Source: Dryas octopetala
Lineage: Eukaryota > Streptophyta > Magnoliopsida > Rosales > Rosaceae
Assembly (NCBI GenBank): GCA_963921425.1
Contig: OY992837.1
Location: 20,662,630 to 20,726,629, forward strand
Direction: 5' to 3'
DNA length: 64,000 bases
Shown here piece by piece: positions 46,469 through 58,978 of the stretch. Every line of letters begins with the position of its first letter. Within the stretch, counting starts at the first letter, position 1. The notes under the pieces were generated by a model. It searched no databases. It had not been told where the DNA came from and saw only the letters and a list, made by a program, of their open reading frames with translations. The position numbers and the translations under genes were made by a program.

Positions 46469-48264
46469 TTATTGCAGCATACTACAACTGAATTCGCCAC
46501 CTGACAGAGACAGCTTCTCTGCTTTTGTAACCGCATCTAGAGGGAGAGGACTGAAACTTCTAGATGGACCATAGAAATGAGGGAAGCTATTGGTACCATC
46601 AACAACTTCATATACTAATCCTTCGCCCAGCTGCAAAAATGCATGTCAAAATAGCAAATTTATCTTGATATTCAGATTACAAGATATGAAGACCAAAAGG
46701 GAAACAATGCCAACAATACCATAAGTGTGATCATCATGTTGACACATAAACTATCACAAAGAAAGGTCTACAAAGATGGGTGTTCAAAACTCAAAAGGAG
46801 ACTATGGGAGAGCAAGTGCTGGAAGTCTTATTCCAAAGTCCTTGTTGAACTTTGGGGGGTTTTCTGTGCCTTGAGGCTAGCATAAAATGCATTTTGGGAA
46901 GGTTCTGCTAGAATCAGATTCAAACTAGGAAGGACAATTGCTCATGCAAGGAGTTCCGGAACAAGATTGAGACTGGGAGATCATTCTGTAGCATACCTAC
47001 AGGAAGGAACATTTTGAAGCTGATTGGCTAGCCAATTGCAGCTTATCTGATGACCAAAGCTTACAGATTCATCATCTGCCACCTTCTGGTAACTGATATG
47101 TACATTCCTCTTTGTGAACAAAAATGTATATAATATATATAAAAACAGAATTTAGAAGTTTTATTTTATCACCATGCCTCAACTCAACTCCCAAGAAGCT
47201 AGTATCTGAAATATAGTCTTCTTCCTAATCCATTAAATGCAGGAATACAGTTCGCTATCCATAACTTCTCATTTTAAAAGTAGGTAGAACGTAGAAGCAT
47301 GGGGCAGCTGCAGTTGCACGTCTAGGATCCATAGAATAACCTATATGTGAACTATTGTTGAGAAATTGGTCAAAGTTATGATGTCAAGTTTATATAAGGG
47401 AACTCAACTCCAATGTACAAAAACAAGTATATATTTCAATGAAATCTTCTGAATGGAGTGTAATTTTTTCCAAGTTTTGAATGTAATAAAAGTGTGAATT
47501 CAGTTACTCAGCTTTTATTTTATGGAACTGATTCTTCAAAAGAAAATTACAAATGAAACATATACTCAACTGGTGAGATATATTGCTTGGGGGCAAATGG
47601 GAATAACAACTGGTTCCTATCACCTCTCATACTTTGAGAATCTTATAGCTCTACAGTGGTTTTATAACAGTTGTTTTTCACACATCAACATCCATGCACA
47701 TCAAATATATAGTTGTGGTCATAGTTCATTTCCAACTTCACATCAACATCTTATATGTACCTTTTTAACGTCAATTTGAAGCAGGTAAAGATCCACCTTA
47801 GTGTTAAGGAAAAAATTCTGCAATGTTGACTGTACCTGAAAAATAAACCATTATAAGGTATCAATAATCAATTCCATACATAGGCAGAAAATATTATGGG
47901 CTGCAATTAATCATTCAGCTAAGTTTTCAACCAGTAAGGTCTAATCTGATTAACATGAGGTTTCTGAATAAAGGAAAAAAAAAACAACAGAGAGAACCCA
48001 ATACACATAATTTTTCAGTGTTAGGGTAAACATAATCAAACTGGCTACTGGGTTTGATGTAAGTGTATGCCCTAGTGGGTCTACTCCTCTACTCCATCAA
48101 TTAAGATTTTTTTTTTTTTTTTTGGTCAAACATCAATTGAGAGTTTTACAAGGCAAGAAATTCAGAAATTGTGTTCTGACCAAAAAAGAGTTCAGAAATT
48201 GTGTTTGAGAGAAAAGGACAAAGATTTTGAAAATTATATTAGATTGAGATATAACATAGAATTT

Positions 48265-48307
<43 letters not shown>

Positions 48308-48448
48308 ATTTAGGTTGCTAAGATGAATGAAGCCAGAAGTGTTGTCAAGCTGTCCACCGAAACTAGAACCAGAGCTCTGCAACTCTTCCCACTCCTTTGC
48401 GGTGCTGATCCTGTACACATATTCTTCCTTAGCTTCACCTGCAGCCAT
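46469..48448 (-). CDS. DUF952 family protein, 126 residues, three exons
   Basis: Small conserved protein of unknown biochemical role. Exons: 48448-48305 (48 codons), 47835-47761 (25 codons) and 46630-46469 (53 codons plus stop), all in phase 0. Domain motifs run the whole length: VYRISTAKEWEELQSSGSSF, GFIHLSNLNQVQSTLQNFF, DLYLLQIDVKKLGEGLVYEV and NSFPHFYGPSRSF-PLPLDAV. The start is the first ATG before the domain (MAAGEAKEEYVYR). Intron 1 has the weak donor CAG|GTCTCT, followed at once by a (CT)n microsatellite. The gene is divergent from GLB1, with 313 bp between the two start codons. Confidence 0.9.
48268..48302. repeat. (GA)n microsatellite touching a splice donor
   Basis: About 16 GA repeats on the plus strand. 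On the minus strand they form (CT)n starting right after the GT of the DUF952 intron 1 donor (48304-48303). Confidence 0.95.
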
Positions 48449-48761
48449 TCCTAAACTGCAGACTAACTGGAGTCTCTCTTCCAAAGCAATGACACCATAG
48501 AATACAAAGCACCCTCTCAACTCTCTTGGGCCGTCCTGTTGGGCTTTTGGAACCAGTAATGGGCCTGTTGACCTTACTAGAGCCCATATCAAAAGCAAGC
48601 ATGAAGATTCTTACACGCGTCGTTTTAAAGCTTCAGCATTCCAATTTCCAAACGTTAACTGCGAGGCTCACTGGCTCAGTAGCCTTAGTCAGTTGCCTCA
48701 GTAGCCCAAACCCGAGTCACTGAAACTTTTTTGCTCTGCTTACACAGCAGCAGTGACAAAC
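48449..48761. promoter_or_regulatory. Bidirectional promoter between DUF952 gene and GLB1 with site II motifs
   Basis: The 313-bp interval between divergent ATGs contains TGGGCC (48527-48532), TGGGCT (48540-48545), TGGGCC (48560-48565) and AGCCCA (48581-48586, TGGGCT on the minus strand). Such TGGGCY site II elements bind TCP factors and mark housekeeping and organelle-related plant promoters. No TATA box stands out. A bidirectional role is inferred from position. Confidence 0.6.
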
Positions 48762-51700
48762 ATGGCTACAATGGTGAAGCCGAGCGTGAGCCCCCTCCAT
48801 TCCCACCTCAGAGAGCTTCCTCTTATAGAATCGAGCTCGATCCGTACCAAGCTCAGAGATTTTCGGTTCTCTCACCCCATTGTCACTCTCAAACGCGCAA
48901 GAAATGCGTCCATTGTTCCTGTGATAAGAGCACAGACTTCTCCTGGTTCGTATTCCCATTTTATGTACCGCGCTTTTTTTTTTTTCCGAATTAATTCATG
49001 GGTTTTGAGTGTTACTTCATATTTGGTTGGATGTATGATTTGGGTGTCTCGGATTTTTCAATTTTCATGGTTTCCATTGTTGTTTGCTCGTAGATTATAT
49101 CCAAGACTCGAAATTTTTCAAAGTGGAAGCGATTCTGAGGTGCAGAGACCACTCACTCTCCTCTTCTTTCTATACAACAATCTTATGTGCTCGTCTCATT
49201 CATGCATGGTTTTGTTTCGATTCCTTGTCTATAGCTCTGCATGTCTGTTGGCTTTTATGTGGGTAAAACATATGAGCTTATGGGGTTTGATTCTATCTAA
49301 TGCTTTTTTTTTTTTTAATCTTTGTTCTGATTATGGGACGAAATAGGCCTTGGCGAGTTGCGCAGGTTTCTTCGGTAAGAACTATTGAACCTTAAGCACA
49401 ACATACTGTACATATAATTGGCATTGCTTCTTTCTTTTAGGAAAATTAAATCAGGAAAATGATTGATTTATGCATCAAATTTTGTTATCAAGATGATAGC
49501 CGTGTTCTATTGTTATCTCAAGCACTTTTCCGTGTTCTTCCATGGTTGGATTTAATTCATTTGCATATATGGAACACTTTGTATAAATTAATTTAGTTGA
49601 ACATCATATAGGACTTCAAAAACCATGAATAGTGAAGGTTATGGCATGCATTTTTTATGAAATTCTACTAAAGAGTTTTGGTCGATAGAAATTTTCCTCA
49701 CGAGACATAGTGAGCCTTCATTTTGTATCGTTTTGATCCACCTGTTGTGACATGTCGAAAGATCAATCGGTAGCTGTTAATTGTACATCTATATGATTCT
49801 TTTCTGGACTTCATTAATAAAAAATATATTCTTATATCTGCCCAACCAAGGCTTATATATCCATTTCCTTGTTCCTCGTCAAGCCAAGATTCTGATAATG
49901 CTCATGCTAGTCTCAGCATTTCTGTGGCCACTGCAGTACCTTCAATTCATTGCAGCCATGAGGCATCATTGGGGGCTGCCATGCTAGTGGGTTGCCTGTG
50001 ATGCAGTAAGTAATGCCATTTGGCATACCAAAAGAAATATAGAAGCAAAATCATTATAAATTGAAGAATTAAGATGTTGCCCTTTGATGTTCCATGAATT
50101 TGTTTATAACAAAATTAGGTTTTTAGTCTATAGTTTCCTGGTTTTACCCATCTTTTTGGATGCATTTTCTCATTGCAGTTCGCCTTCCTACTACCATACA
50201 GTGCAGCTTTAGACAGTTTCTGGCTATACATGTTTCTCTGGTTATTGGTCTTTTCAACTGTCATATTTATAAAGCTCCAAGAAAATAGCATCATTACTAA
50301 TTTTTTCTTTTTCCTCCTTTGTGAAAATCAAAGGCTCTGCTAAAAATTGGTATTCGTGGCGTTACGGTATCTGATGTTAAAGGCTTTGGTGCTCAAGGTG
50401 GTTCAACAGAGAGGCAGGGTGGTATGTTCTGGTCTTGGCATGCATCTTTTTCCCCTTCATTTGAAAGAAATCTACCAGATGTTTTATAATGGTCCCTTCC
50501 CATTTAGCTACTGTTGCGTATCTATTGTCCAACTTTTTTCTTTGTATTTCCATTTCATAATTTGTTCTTGTTTATTACTTTGTAAGGCTCTGAATTTTCT
50601 GAAGACAATTTTGTCGCTAAAGTTAAAATGGAGATTGTAGTGAACAAAGACCAGGTATGAAGAGCCATAATTTTAGTTGCACAATGAATTCTTGTTCAAG
50701 ATGTGAGACATCATTTGCCATCTTGATGCTCTTGGAAGAGGGGAAAAAATAAATGTTTTCTTGATAAAATTCACTGATTGAATTGTGCTTGTCATTATTT
50801 CTTAGGTTGAAATAGTAATAGACAAGATAATTGAAGAGGCAAGGACTGGAGAAATTGGCGATGGCAAGATTTTTGGTAAGACTTGAAACTTCTTCATCCG
50901 TTGCAAATAGTTGAATTTCGAAACTACAATGATACAATCTACGATAGTAAGCACCTAAGTAGTTCAAAGAACATTTAAATGAATTTGGTTTATTTGTAGC
51001 CTTGTTTTTTCTCCCTGGGTTAAGGCCTTGTTCTTGTTTCCTTAATGAGGAATATCAAAATTCTAAAATCTGTTACTTTAACATGACCAGGGCATGGCTT
51101 GCATTATTTTATTGCTGAAAAAGATGTACTCTGAATTTGAACTACAACTTTAAGACCTATATTATCAGATACATTTTAGATACAACTTTAACCTTATTTT
51201 CAGATGCATTTTTTAAATATACAACAAGCTTTGCACCTTTGATGGATTTATGACTGTCTACTTTTGTCATCTATACATGTTCTTGAAAAGATGCATATCC
51301 CTCCTGGATTAGGGAGCCAGATTCGCTAATTTACATTATATCGTGTTTGTGATTTGAGATAATTTCAACAGTAGTGAAATTGTACTTTAAAGTCAGATTG
51401 GTAGGAAAAGTAGATATTTTGGAGAAGGCTGATCGTTTTCAAAAGTCTTTGTGAGGTGTATTCTGCAATCACTGTGCTAGTTACGTGTAAATCTTAAACA
51501 TAACGCTTGTCATTTTCTGGGATCTGTTAAATATTTGGTGGATTCAATTTTGACAAACTTCTAATGTGGTTTCGTGTGTTCTGCAGTGGTGCCAGTCTCA
51601 GACGTAATAAGAATTCGCACCGGTAACTTTTTACATGTCAAAATGATCTAATTTTAAGATGATATATGTAGTTTTTTGTATGGCCATTTGAAGTGATGAA

Positions 51701-51814
51701 TAGAATTTACCTGAGTTATCTTTCATGTATTTGTAATTTTCAGGGGAGCGTGGAGAGCAGGCGGAGAAGATGATGGGCGGGATATCTGACATGGCCTCTC
51801 CCTATGCTGCATGA
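48762..51814 (+). CDS. GLB1: Plastid nitrogen regulatory protein P-II (GLB1), 196 residues, eight exons
   Basis: Chloroplast PII sensor, which binds ATP/ADP and 2-oxoglutarate and in plants activates N-acetylglutamate kinase and restrains acetyl-CoA carboxylase. Exons: 48762-48945, 49094-49139, 49347-49374 (28 nt), 50334-50421, 50587-50654, 50806-50875, 51587-51622, 51744-51814; all GT-AG, frame continuous. Residues 1-61 are rich in Ser, Arg and Leu, as expected of a transit peptide. The core starts DYIQDSKFFKVEAILRPWR. The T-loop region is GFGAQGGSTERQGGSEFSE (about 103-121); as in other plants the bacterial uridylylated Tyr is absent. The B-loop is TGEIGDGKIF (about 152-161). The C-terminus is GERGEQAEKMMGGISDMASP and three more residues. 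The start is the ATG at 48762; an upstream in-frame GTG is not used. Confidence 0.96.
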
Positions 51815-52305
51815 TGGCTTGAACTGAGTGAACAAGTTTCAGCATCTTAACCTACTTTAGGAGCTGTACTCAACCCTCCAATGTCCATTAGAGCTTAGGA
51901 GACTGATGCTTTTATTTTCTCAGTGCTGTGTGATGATGCAAGAGAAAAATAAGGTGCAATACTAGTCACGTAGTTTCTCACTCTTTTACAAAGGAAATGG
52001 TTAGAAAATAATCACCTTGTTATTTCTCCCTTTATTTATAAAATAAAAGTAATTGGTTTTTTTTAATAAAGGTAAACAAAATAGATTGAATTAGTGGGGC
52101 ATTCCGAGAAATGAATTCCGGGCCACTAGACCAAATGCCCAAGTAAAGATTAATGAGCAAAACCAAGTGGCTAAATTTTGTTAGTGCCTTTTGAACTCTT
52201 AGTCTTGAACATTTAAAATTTGAAACTTAACCCCTAATTTTTAGTTGATCAAATCCTAATTAACTTCTATGCACTTTTTGCTAGAAACGGTTCATCCTTT
52301 CTTCT
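51815..52305. other. GLB1 3' UTR and short intergenic stretch
   Basis: Non-coding. No polyadenylation signal could be singled out with confidence. Confidence 0.45.
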
Positions 52306-52306
52306 T

Positions 52307-53185
52307 TTTTTTTTTTTGAGACCAAAATGAAGGATTTTATTAATGAGTAATATCCTCATACAGAAAAGGACCAAGCCAGTGAGGTCCAGACTCCACATCC
52401 AAACACACATGACATCTATGGTTAGAAAAATCAAATTTTGCTAAAAGATGTGCTACTCTATTTGATTCCCTCCGGCGAAATTGACAGCTAACATCCGCGA
52501 AGCTCGCCAGCAAGTCTTTTGTGTCCTCCACAATCGCACTGTCTGCTGCGAACGAAGGGAACAGGTCATTAATTCATCGAACAACGTCCTTTGAGTGCAT
52601 CTCAAGTATTAGGTGCTCCAGTTGCAGATCTTGCACAAGCTGCAGTCCAAATACCGCTGCCATCAACTCATATTCACTAGCAGAGAAGGAGCCGAAGATA
52701 GTTTTGGTAGCCACCAAGATTAGCTGCCCAACATAAAAAGGCAAACAATGGTTTCTCACCTTCCTTTAGAACATTCTGTGCATGACCACAGAAGACCCCA
52801 AACCTGCCTTCAAAAGGTAGAGCCAAGAGGTCACTCAAAACTGACAGGTTCCATACATCTTGAGCCTTTGCACAACCCCAAATGGCATGTAGGACTGTTT
52901 CCAATTCCTCCCCACAACGTTTACAGATTGGGTCGTCCGTTAGAGTGCGACGAAACAAACTAAAATTGCATGGGAGAATCTCATGACAGCTTCTCCGAAG
53001 AAAAAAAGCTTTATTTTCGCAGGGACATTGAGAGCCCATATTCCTTTCCAACAGTTGTACACCCTTGGGCATACGAAAGAGGCTCATATAGTAAGTCGGG
53101 ATCGCTTGGAAGACCGCTTTTATCATGATTTCTTTACCAGCCTTAGATAGCAGTTTTTCTTTCCATCCAGTCAATTTCTTCCATA
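52307..53185 (-). mobile_element. 5'-truncated, rearranged LINE
   Basis: A T-run (52307-52318) marks the poly(A) tail on the minus strand. Upstream on the minus strand are the RT C-terminal region (GWKEKLLSKAGKEIMIKAVF, AIPTYYMSLFRMPKG), a zf-RVT domain (DDPICKRCGEELETVLHAIW) and an RNase H-like C-terminus (CQFRRRESNRVAHLLAKF, PHWLGPFLYEDIT). Sequence between RT and zf-RVT is missing, and frame breaks interrupt the end. Confidence 0.85.
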
Positions 53186-53199
53186 TACGTACGCTCCTT

Positions 53200-54298
53200 C
53201 ATCGGCATGAATAGCTTCTTCTTCCCTTTAGCCGTGAAGAGTGGATTGAATGTTTAAGTGACTAAATTTGTGACGAATCTTGAGGATTGTTTTTCATTTA
53301 AATTTGTGATACTGAATTACTATGGAGATGATTTGAGAGAATTTTCGGATCTTGTGAAGCAAAGTTATGGATTCCTTAAGTTTGATGGTATATGTGGATG
53401 TGCTTCGAACATGGAAATGATTGAGAGATAATCTTTTGCACTTGGAAGTTTTAGTTTAGAATTAAGATGAGTTGTGACTGATAAGTTGAAATTGTAGCTA
53501 TTGAGTGTTATCGATTTCCTCATAAGTTTCTAAATAACACCAACAGGATTAGAAGGAACGAGATGTAAGTGTTTATGGTGTTTGGGTGCTGTCTATTTTT
53601 GGAGATATTTGAATTGTGAAGTGCGAATGTCATTTTGGATATAAGATATTGGTGATCTATTGTGGATTAATCAATTTAAACAATCCTAGGAGACAATAAG
53701 GTGTGAAATTTCAATTTGATCTCGATGATTGAAATATTATTTGAGGTTATGAATTTTATTATTTGAAGATGATAGAAGTGATTACCTTATCATTGGTGAA
53801 CTTGATAGTAGTGGTCATTGCTTGATGATTAAGATTTTATAAATCTCAAGGACGAGATTTCTTTTAAGGGTATGGAATGTGAGTCGTTGAAGAACGAGAA
53901 TTTACTGAGATATGTGATTTATTTCTAGTCTAAATAGATAGAGCTTGAGCGTACGTACGAGCACGTAATGGAATGCAAATTGGAGCTACTATATATATGG
54001 ATAAATCATGGACGACCATGTCAGTTAGATTCAATACATGTACTCGATTTGAGAGAACTTGAATTGGACGAACAATTATCATTCGAGACAAGACTCGTGC
54101 AGGTATTAGATCATAAAGAACAAGTTCTCCGCACTTAAGATGATCCCGTTACTTAAAGTATTGTGGAGAAATAGGAAAGCCGAAGAAATGATATGGGAAG
54201 TAGAAGCTGAAGTACGTCAAAAGTATTCTAACTTATTTCTTTGACTTTTGGGATCAGTATCAAATTTCGAGGACGAAATTTCTTTAAGGGGGTTAGAT
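53200..54298 (+). mobile_element. 3' internal region of a Ty3/Gypsy element (Tekay/Del-like)
   Basis: Non-coding, but it ends with TTTCGAGGACGAAATTTC and a polypurine tract TTTAAGGGGG just before TGTAATAACA, as in Tekay/Del chromovirus-type elements. A similar GACGAGATTTCTTTTAAGGG occurs at about 53850. No integrase or chromodomain remains. Confidence 0.55.
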
Positions 54299-54900
54299 TG
54301 TAATAACATATATTTAATACAAAGTAAATTATGTTTATTATTTTAGTTATTTGTTTTATATTTAATTATACTTATATTTACTATTATAATTTATATATTT
54401 GTTTTTGATATTTTAATTAGAGTTATAATATATAAAAAAAAAATGAGGAAGTTGCTAGACTCACGTCCATCAACTTCAAGTGTCTATTTTGTGGTGCGTG
54501 CTAGCTTTCCTCCTTAGGAAGGGAAACTTGTGATTGGATAGGTTTAAGTGAGTGAGTGAGTAGTGTGTGTTTGTGGCAGTGGTGTTAGGCGGTGGAGTGT
54601 GTGTGTGTGTGTGTTGTGTTGATATTATAAGGTTGGGTTTAAATAAAAAGGAGGCAGCTGCTAGTGTTAGACCAAATTGAAAGGAAAACAGAGCAAGAAA
54701 GAAGAGAACCCGAGAGAAATAAGAGAAGAGGAAGGAAAGAAAGAGAAGAGAAGAGAAAGAAAAGAGAAAGGAAAAACAGGGGAAGAGAGAGAGAGAGAGA
54801 GAGAACTGGACGTGGAGAAGAGAGCCCCTGAGTTGAAGAGGTAAGATTGAATTCATTTTGGGTGTACTGAGTAAATTTTTAAGTTTTGGGATTTATTTTT
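54299..54900 (+). mobile_element. Start of the Gypsy LTR
   Basis: Begins TGTAATAACATATATTTAAT directly after the polypurine tract. It contains a (GT)n stretch, a TTTAAATAAAAAGG TATA-like motif (about 54637) and a GA-rich segment (54680-54805). The 3' end was not found, so the right limit is approximate. Confidence 0.45.
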
Positions 54901-54920
54901 ATTAACAGAAAGACACAAGG

Positions 54921-55688
54921 ACGAGCATGATCCCAAATGGTCATTGTCTAATCTAATTGTAAATCTTAAACCTAGAAAAAAAAATAGTTAAAAAATGAAT
55001 TTATGTAACACAACTTACCCAAATTGTTAATTTGTGTAAACTGAAATAAGAAATTATACCATAATTGAGAAGAAAAATAATAAAATAACATACCTAAAAA
55101 AATGATGTTTGGGTTACTACATACATTTTTAAATATTTACTTAATTGAAGAACCAAAGCATGTCATCTTTCTTTTTTTGTCGTTTTTGAAGTCTCTCAGT
55201 GATAAATGATGCGTGAAAGCGATAAAGAGAGAGTCAAGGGAAGCAATTAAAAGGAGACATAGGAGTTTGAAATGATCATATGCAAGGGGGAGATAACTAA
55301 TTGAACGAGCATGATCCTAACTGGTCATTGTCTAATCTAATTGTAAATCTTAAACCTAGAAAAAAAATAGTTAAAAAAATGAATTTATGTAACACAACTT
55401 ACCCAAATTGTTAATTTGTGTAAATTGAAATAAGAAATTATACCATAATTGAGAAGAAAAATAATAAAATAACATACCTAAAAAAATGATGTTTGGGTTA
55501 CTACATACATTATTAAATATTTACTTAATTGAAGAACCAAAGAATCTCATCTTTCTTTTTTTGTCGTTTTTGAAGTCTCTCAGTGATAAATGATGCGTGA
55601 AAGCGATAAAGAGAGAGTCAAGGGAAACAATTAAAAGGAGACATAGGAGTTTGAAATGATCATATGCAAGGGGGCGATAACTAATTGA
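54921..55688. repeat. Tandem duplication, two 384-bp units
   Basis: Unit 1 (54921-55304) and unit 2 (55305-55688) both run from ACGAGCATGATCC to GATAACTAATTGA with only a handful of differences. No coding content recognised. Confidence 0.93.
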
Positions 55689-56229
55689 GAAGAATAAGTA
55701 TTTTCTATGTGTTCTATAATGCTTCGAATTGGTTCTTTTGATTCAAATTAAACCTAGATGTTCGATCTCTTTTGCATATCGGTATTACCACCCCTCTTTC
55801 AAGAGGTTTTATGTTACCATGGACGTCATATTCCATGAACATGTGCTTTTCTACTCAAGAGGGATCATTGATTCTTCACTTCAAAGGGAGACTAAGGAAG
55901 AAGTGCAAAATCATGAGGATATGGGGTTCTTTGAGGTGTTTAGGTCATCTAGTATTGAGGAAAAAGAAGTCAACACGTCCTTTTCCAAGCGTTTAGTTAG
56001 CGGTTATGAAGATCCAATCCATGATAGTACATTATCTCCTACAACCGACCCACTGAACCAATCTTCTCTAGATGACTCCTTAGAGGTATCACCTGACCTC
56101 GTTCTTGTTGACTTTAATATTCATGATTTAATTAATGTAACTAAGCTTGAGCCTGAACCATCCCAATATCTTCTTCCACCTCGATCTAATCGTGGTCAAC
56201 CCCTAACTAGATATGAACATGATCCTAAT

Positions 56230-58978
56230 CAAGGAATAAAATTTTGGATTTCGAGGAAATTTCGACGGAAATTTCGATGGAAATTTCGACGGAAATTTCG
56301 AAGATTTTTAAATTTCGACAAAAATTCGACGGAAATGACGGAAATTATTATCAAAATACGGAAATTTTGAATGAAACTTCACCATATGTTTATTTAACAT
56401 ATTATCTACTACATTGATAAAAAACATTGAAAAAACCAAATTATATGGTAGGTTTCATGTGATATGTGATGAATATAATGCGCGCTGGAGGCAAATACTA
56501 TTAAAAAAATGCTTCACTAATTAATAATTACTTCAATAACACCTCAATTTTATTTTTACTATAATATTGCCACATGAATTACAAAAGTAATCAATACCAC
56601 ATAGAGTTTCTAGGAGGTTCAAAATTTCCGCTGTCTTCAGTATCATCATGTCCAGAGTAGGTGTAATGTGAAGAATAATCATCCCAAGATACTTCTCCAG
56701 CATAATTTTGCATGTAATTGCCAACATGCCAACCATATGGATCAGGAACCTGTTGTGGTTGAATTTGCCCATAAGCATACTCATTTGAAGAGTTTGTCTC
56801 TTGTTGTGCCAATGAATTACTATCAGACTCAACCAAGTAAGGCAGATGAGTTTGTCTCTTGTTGTGCCAATGAGTTCATATTAATATATTACCAATTAGC
56901 AATTCCATATTAATTTCCATATTACTAATTTGTAATTTCATATCATATCACCAATTTCATTTCCATATTACTAATTACATATTAATTATTAATTTATTAC
57001 CAACTCCATATTAATTTTACTAATTTTAAATTACCAATTCGGCAATTCCATACATGATACATATTAGATACTATTAACAAATCATACAAATTCCATATTA
57101 ATTATTAACAAATCATATCAATTCCAATTTCATAATCATATCATATCACCACTTTCAGCTTCCATATCAATATTTATATATCATACAAATTACACAAATC
57201 ATACAAATCAAATTCAACCTAAAATTATACAATCAATTCCAAAATTATACGATTAAAGATTCAAAATTAACCCAAAATCATACACTTATACAAATCAAAA
57301 TCAACCCAAAATTATACAATTAATTCCAAATCTATATAAATCAACCCAAGATCAATATAATTTATCTTATATAAATCAACCCAAGATCAATATAATTTAC
57401 ATGTAAACCCAAAATATGATATTGATCAATTGATGTTAGATAATATTTAAAAGTGGGTAAATGATATACTCAACCTCATACATACAGATATACTCATATA
57501 CATCAATACATGATACATTAATTTAGACATTTACACCGTTAGTTAAGTCTATTAGACAGTTTAGAGTTTAGAACTTTAGATTAGTCTATTAGACTATTAC
57601 TCACAGTGACGGCCTTAAGACATGGACCTAATTCAAAATAGAACCTAACTATAGAAATTAGAAACTTGATTGAAAATGAAATCTAACTACAGCCACCACA
57701 GGAACCTGTTTTCGACCAAATAAAAAAAAACAAAAACAAAAACTATAAAACTCTAATTAAAAAAACAATGAATACAAGTATACCAAGTTTTGCGGTTTTG
57801 CCTACGTTTATTGTCTTGTGAGGTGTAGTTTATGACCTTGGGTCCTTGGGTGGAACTGCAGCCCCTATGCTTGTCTGCTTTGAGGTGCATACAGCTGTTT
57901 GTGTGTTTCTGCACCAAACAATCATATACCATGGAATATGGGCTTGGCTATGATTGCATTACTTGCCCACTTTGATATGTGGTTTACAGAATAGACTCAT
58001 ATTAAAGTGGACCACATGACCCACATCAGAAAATTAAGCACATTCTTTATTGATTTTTACTGTCAAATCTAAATAAAAGCAGTGAAGTACTCTGGTCATA
58101 GTTTTACGGATACAACACTATTTTCAATTTTTCATACCGATTGTTAGAGACTCACGGCCTGTATACCAAATTAAACCTCATTTAGTTGATTTTTTTTTTC
58201 CCTCTCTCTCTTCCCTCCCTTCCAAGCCTTCTCTCTTCTCTCTTTCCTCCTCCAGCAATCTCTCTTTCAAAAAGAGGGGTTACAAAAATAAGTATGGGGT
58301 GAGGCCGTGAGGGTGGGTCACTAGGTTCAATTTTCCAATTTGAAAGGGCCGTCAACAAAACAACAGTGGGTGTGCGTTTGATCTTTTATATCAGAAGTCA
58401 AGCAAAAGAAGTCAAGCAAAAGTCACGGGTTGATGGCAGACTTGGCAGTATGGCACTTCGGCTTCGCACAAACTGATTTCAGATTTTCAGGTTGGGTTAA
58501 GAGAGAGAAACACGCCGGGGGTTTCGAGGTGGCCGGAACGGCGCTGCAAGCCGAGACGATGGAGGAGAGAGGCGAGAGAGAGAGAAGAGACAGAGCCGAG
58601 AAGACGAAGGAGAGAGGAGGCGCTACAGATCGGGTTTCAGATCGATGGAGGTGTGCGCCGACGACTATGCAGGTGAGATTGTGAGGCTGGATATTTGAGG
58701 GAGTGAGGGAAATTTGGTGCGCTGGGGGCTGGGGTTTGCTGGGTTACTGGGTATTTGAGGGAAATTTCGTCGAAGTTTCCCTAAATTTCGACGAAATTTA
58801 AGCGAAATTTCGTGGAAATTTCCCTCAAATTCAAAAAAATTTGCATTTAGGGTATCTGAGCGAAATTTCGGCGAAATTTCGGCCGAAATTCGGTCGAATT
58901 GGTGTTAAAATTTCGGACCCCAGAAAAATCGAAATTTTCGGCGAAATTTCGCCGAAAACTTCGAAATTTAAACCCTTG
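56230..58978. mobile_element. hAT element (copy 2), 2.75 kb, inserted in copia
   Basis: The ends CAAGGAATAAAATTT and AAATTTAAACCCTTG are inverted. An 8-bp target duplication ATCCTAAT lies at 56222-56229 and 58979-58986. Its left 250 bp match copy 1 (41585) in the same order: GAAATTTCG repeats, ATTTTGAATGAAACTT, TATTTAACATATTATCTACT, AATGCGCGCTGG. The right end again has dense GAAATTTCG words and a GC-rich 5' UTR-like tract (58500-58680). It holds a small minus ORF (56591-56836) and otherwise AT-rich DNA. Confidence 0.9.
56591..56836 (-). pseudogene. Possible C-terminal remnant of the hAT transposase
   Basis: An 81-codon ORF, rich in Tyr, Asp, Asn and Gln (VPDPYGWHVGNYMQNY, WDDYSSHYTYSGHDDTEDSG), lies near the left end of the hAT copy. 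The position and acidic, tyrosine-rich tail fit the C-terminus of a transposase read from the right end, but I see no RNase H-like core or hATC motif. It may instead be an unrelated chance ORF. Confidence 0.35.

Noticed and set aside
49000-49346. ORF extending past GLB1 exon 1 (to 197 codons)
   Set aside because: It reads through the GLB1 intron; the conserved PII sequence requires splicing at 48945/49094.
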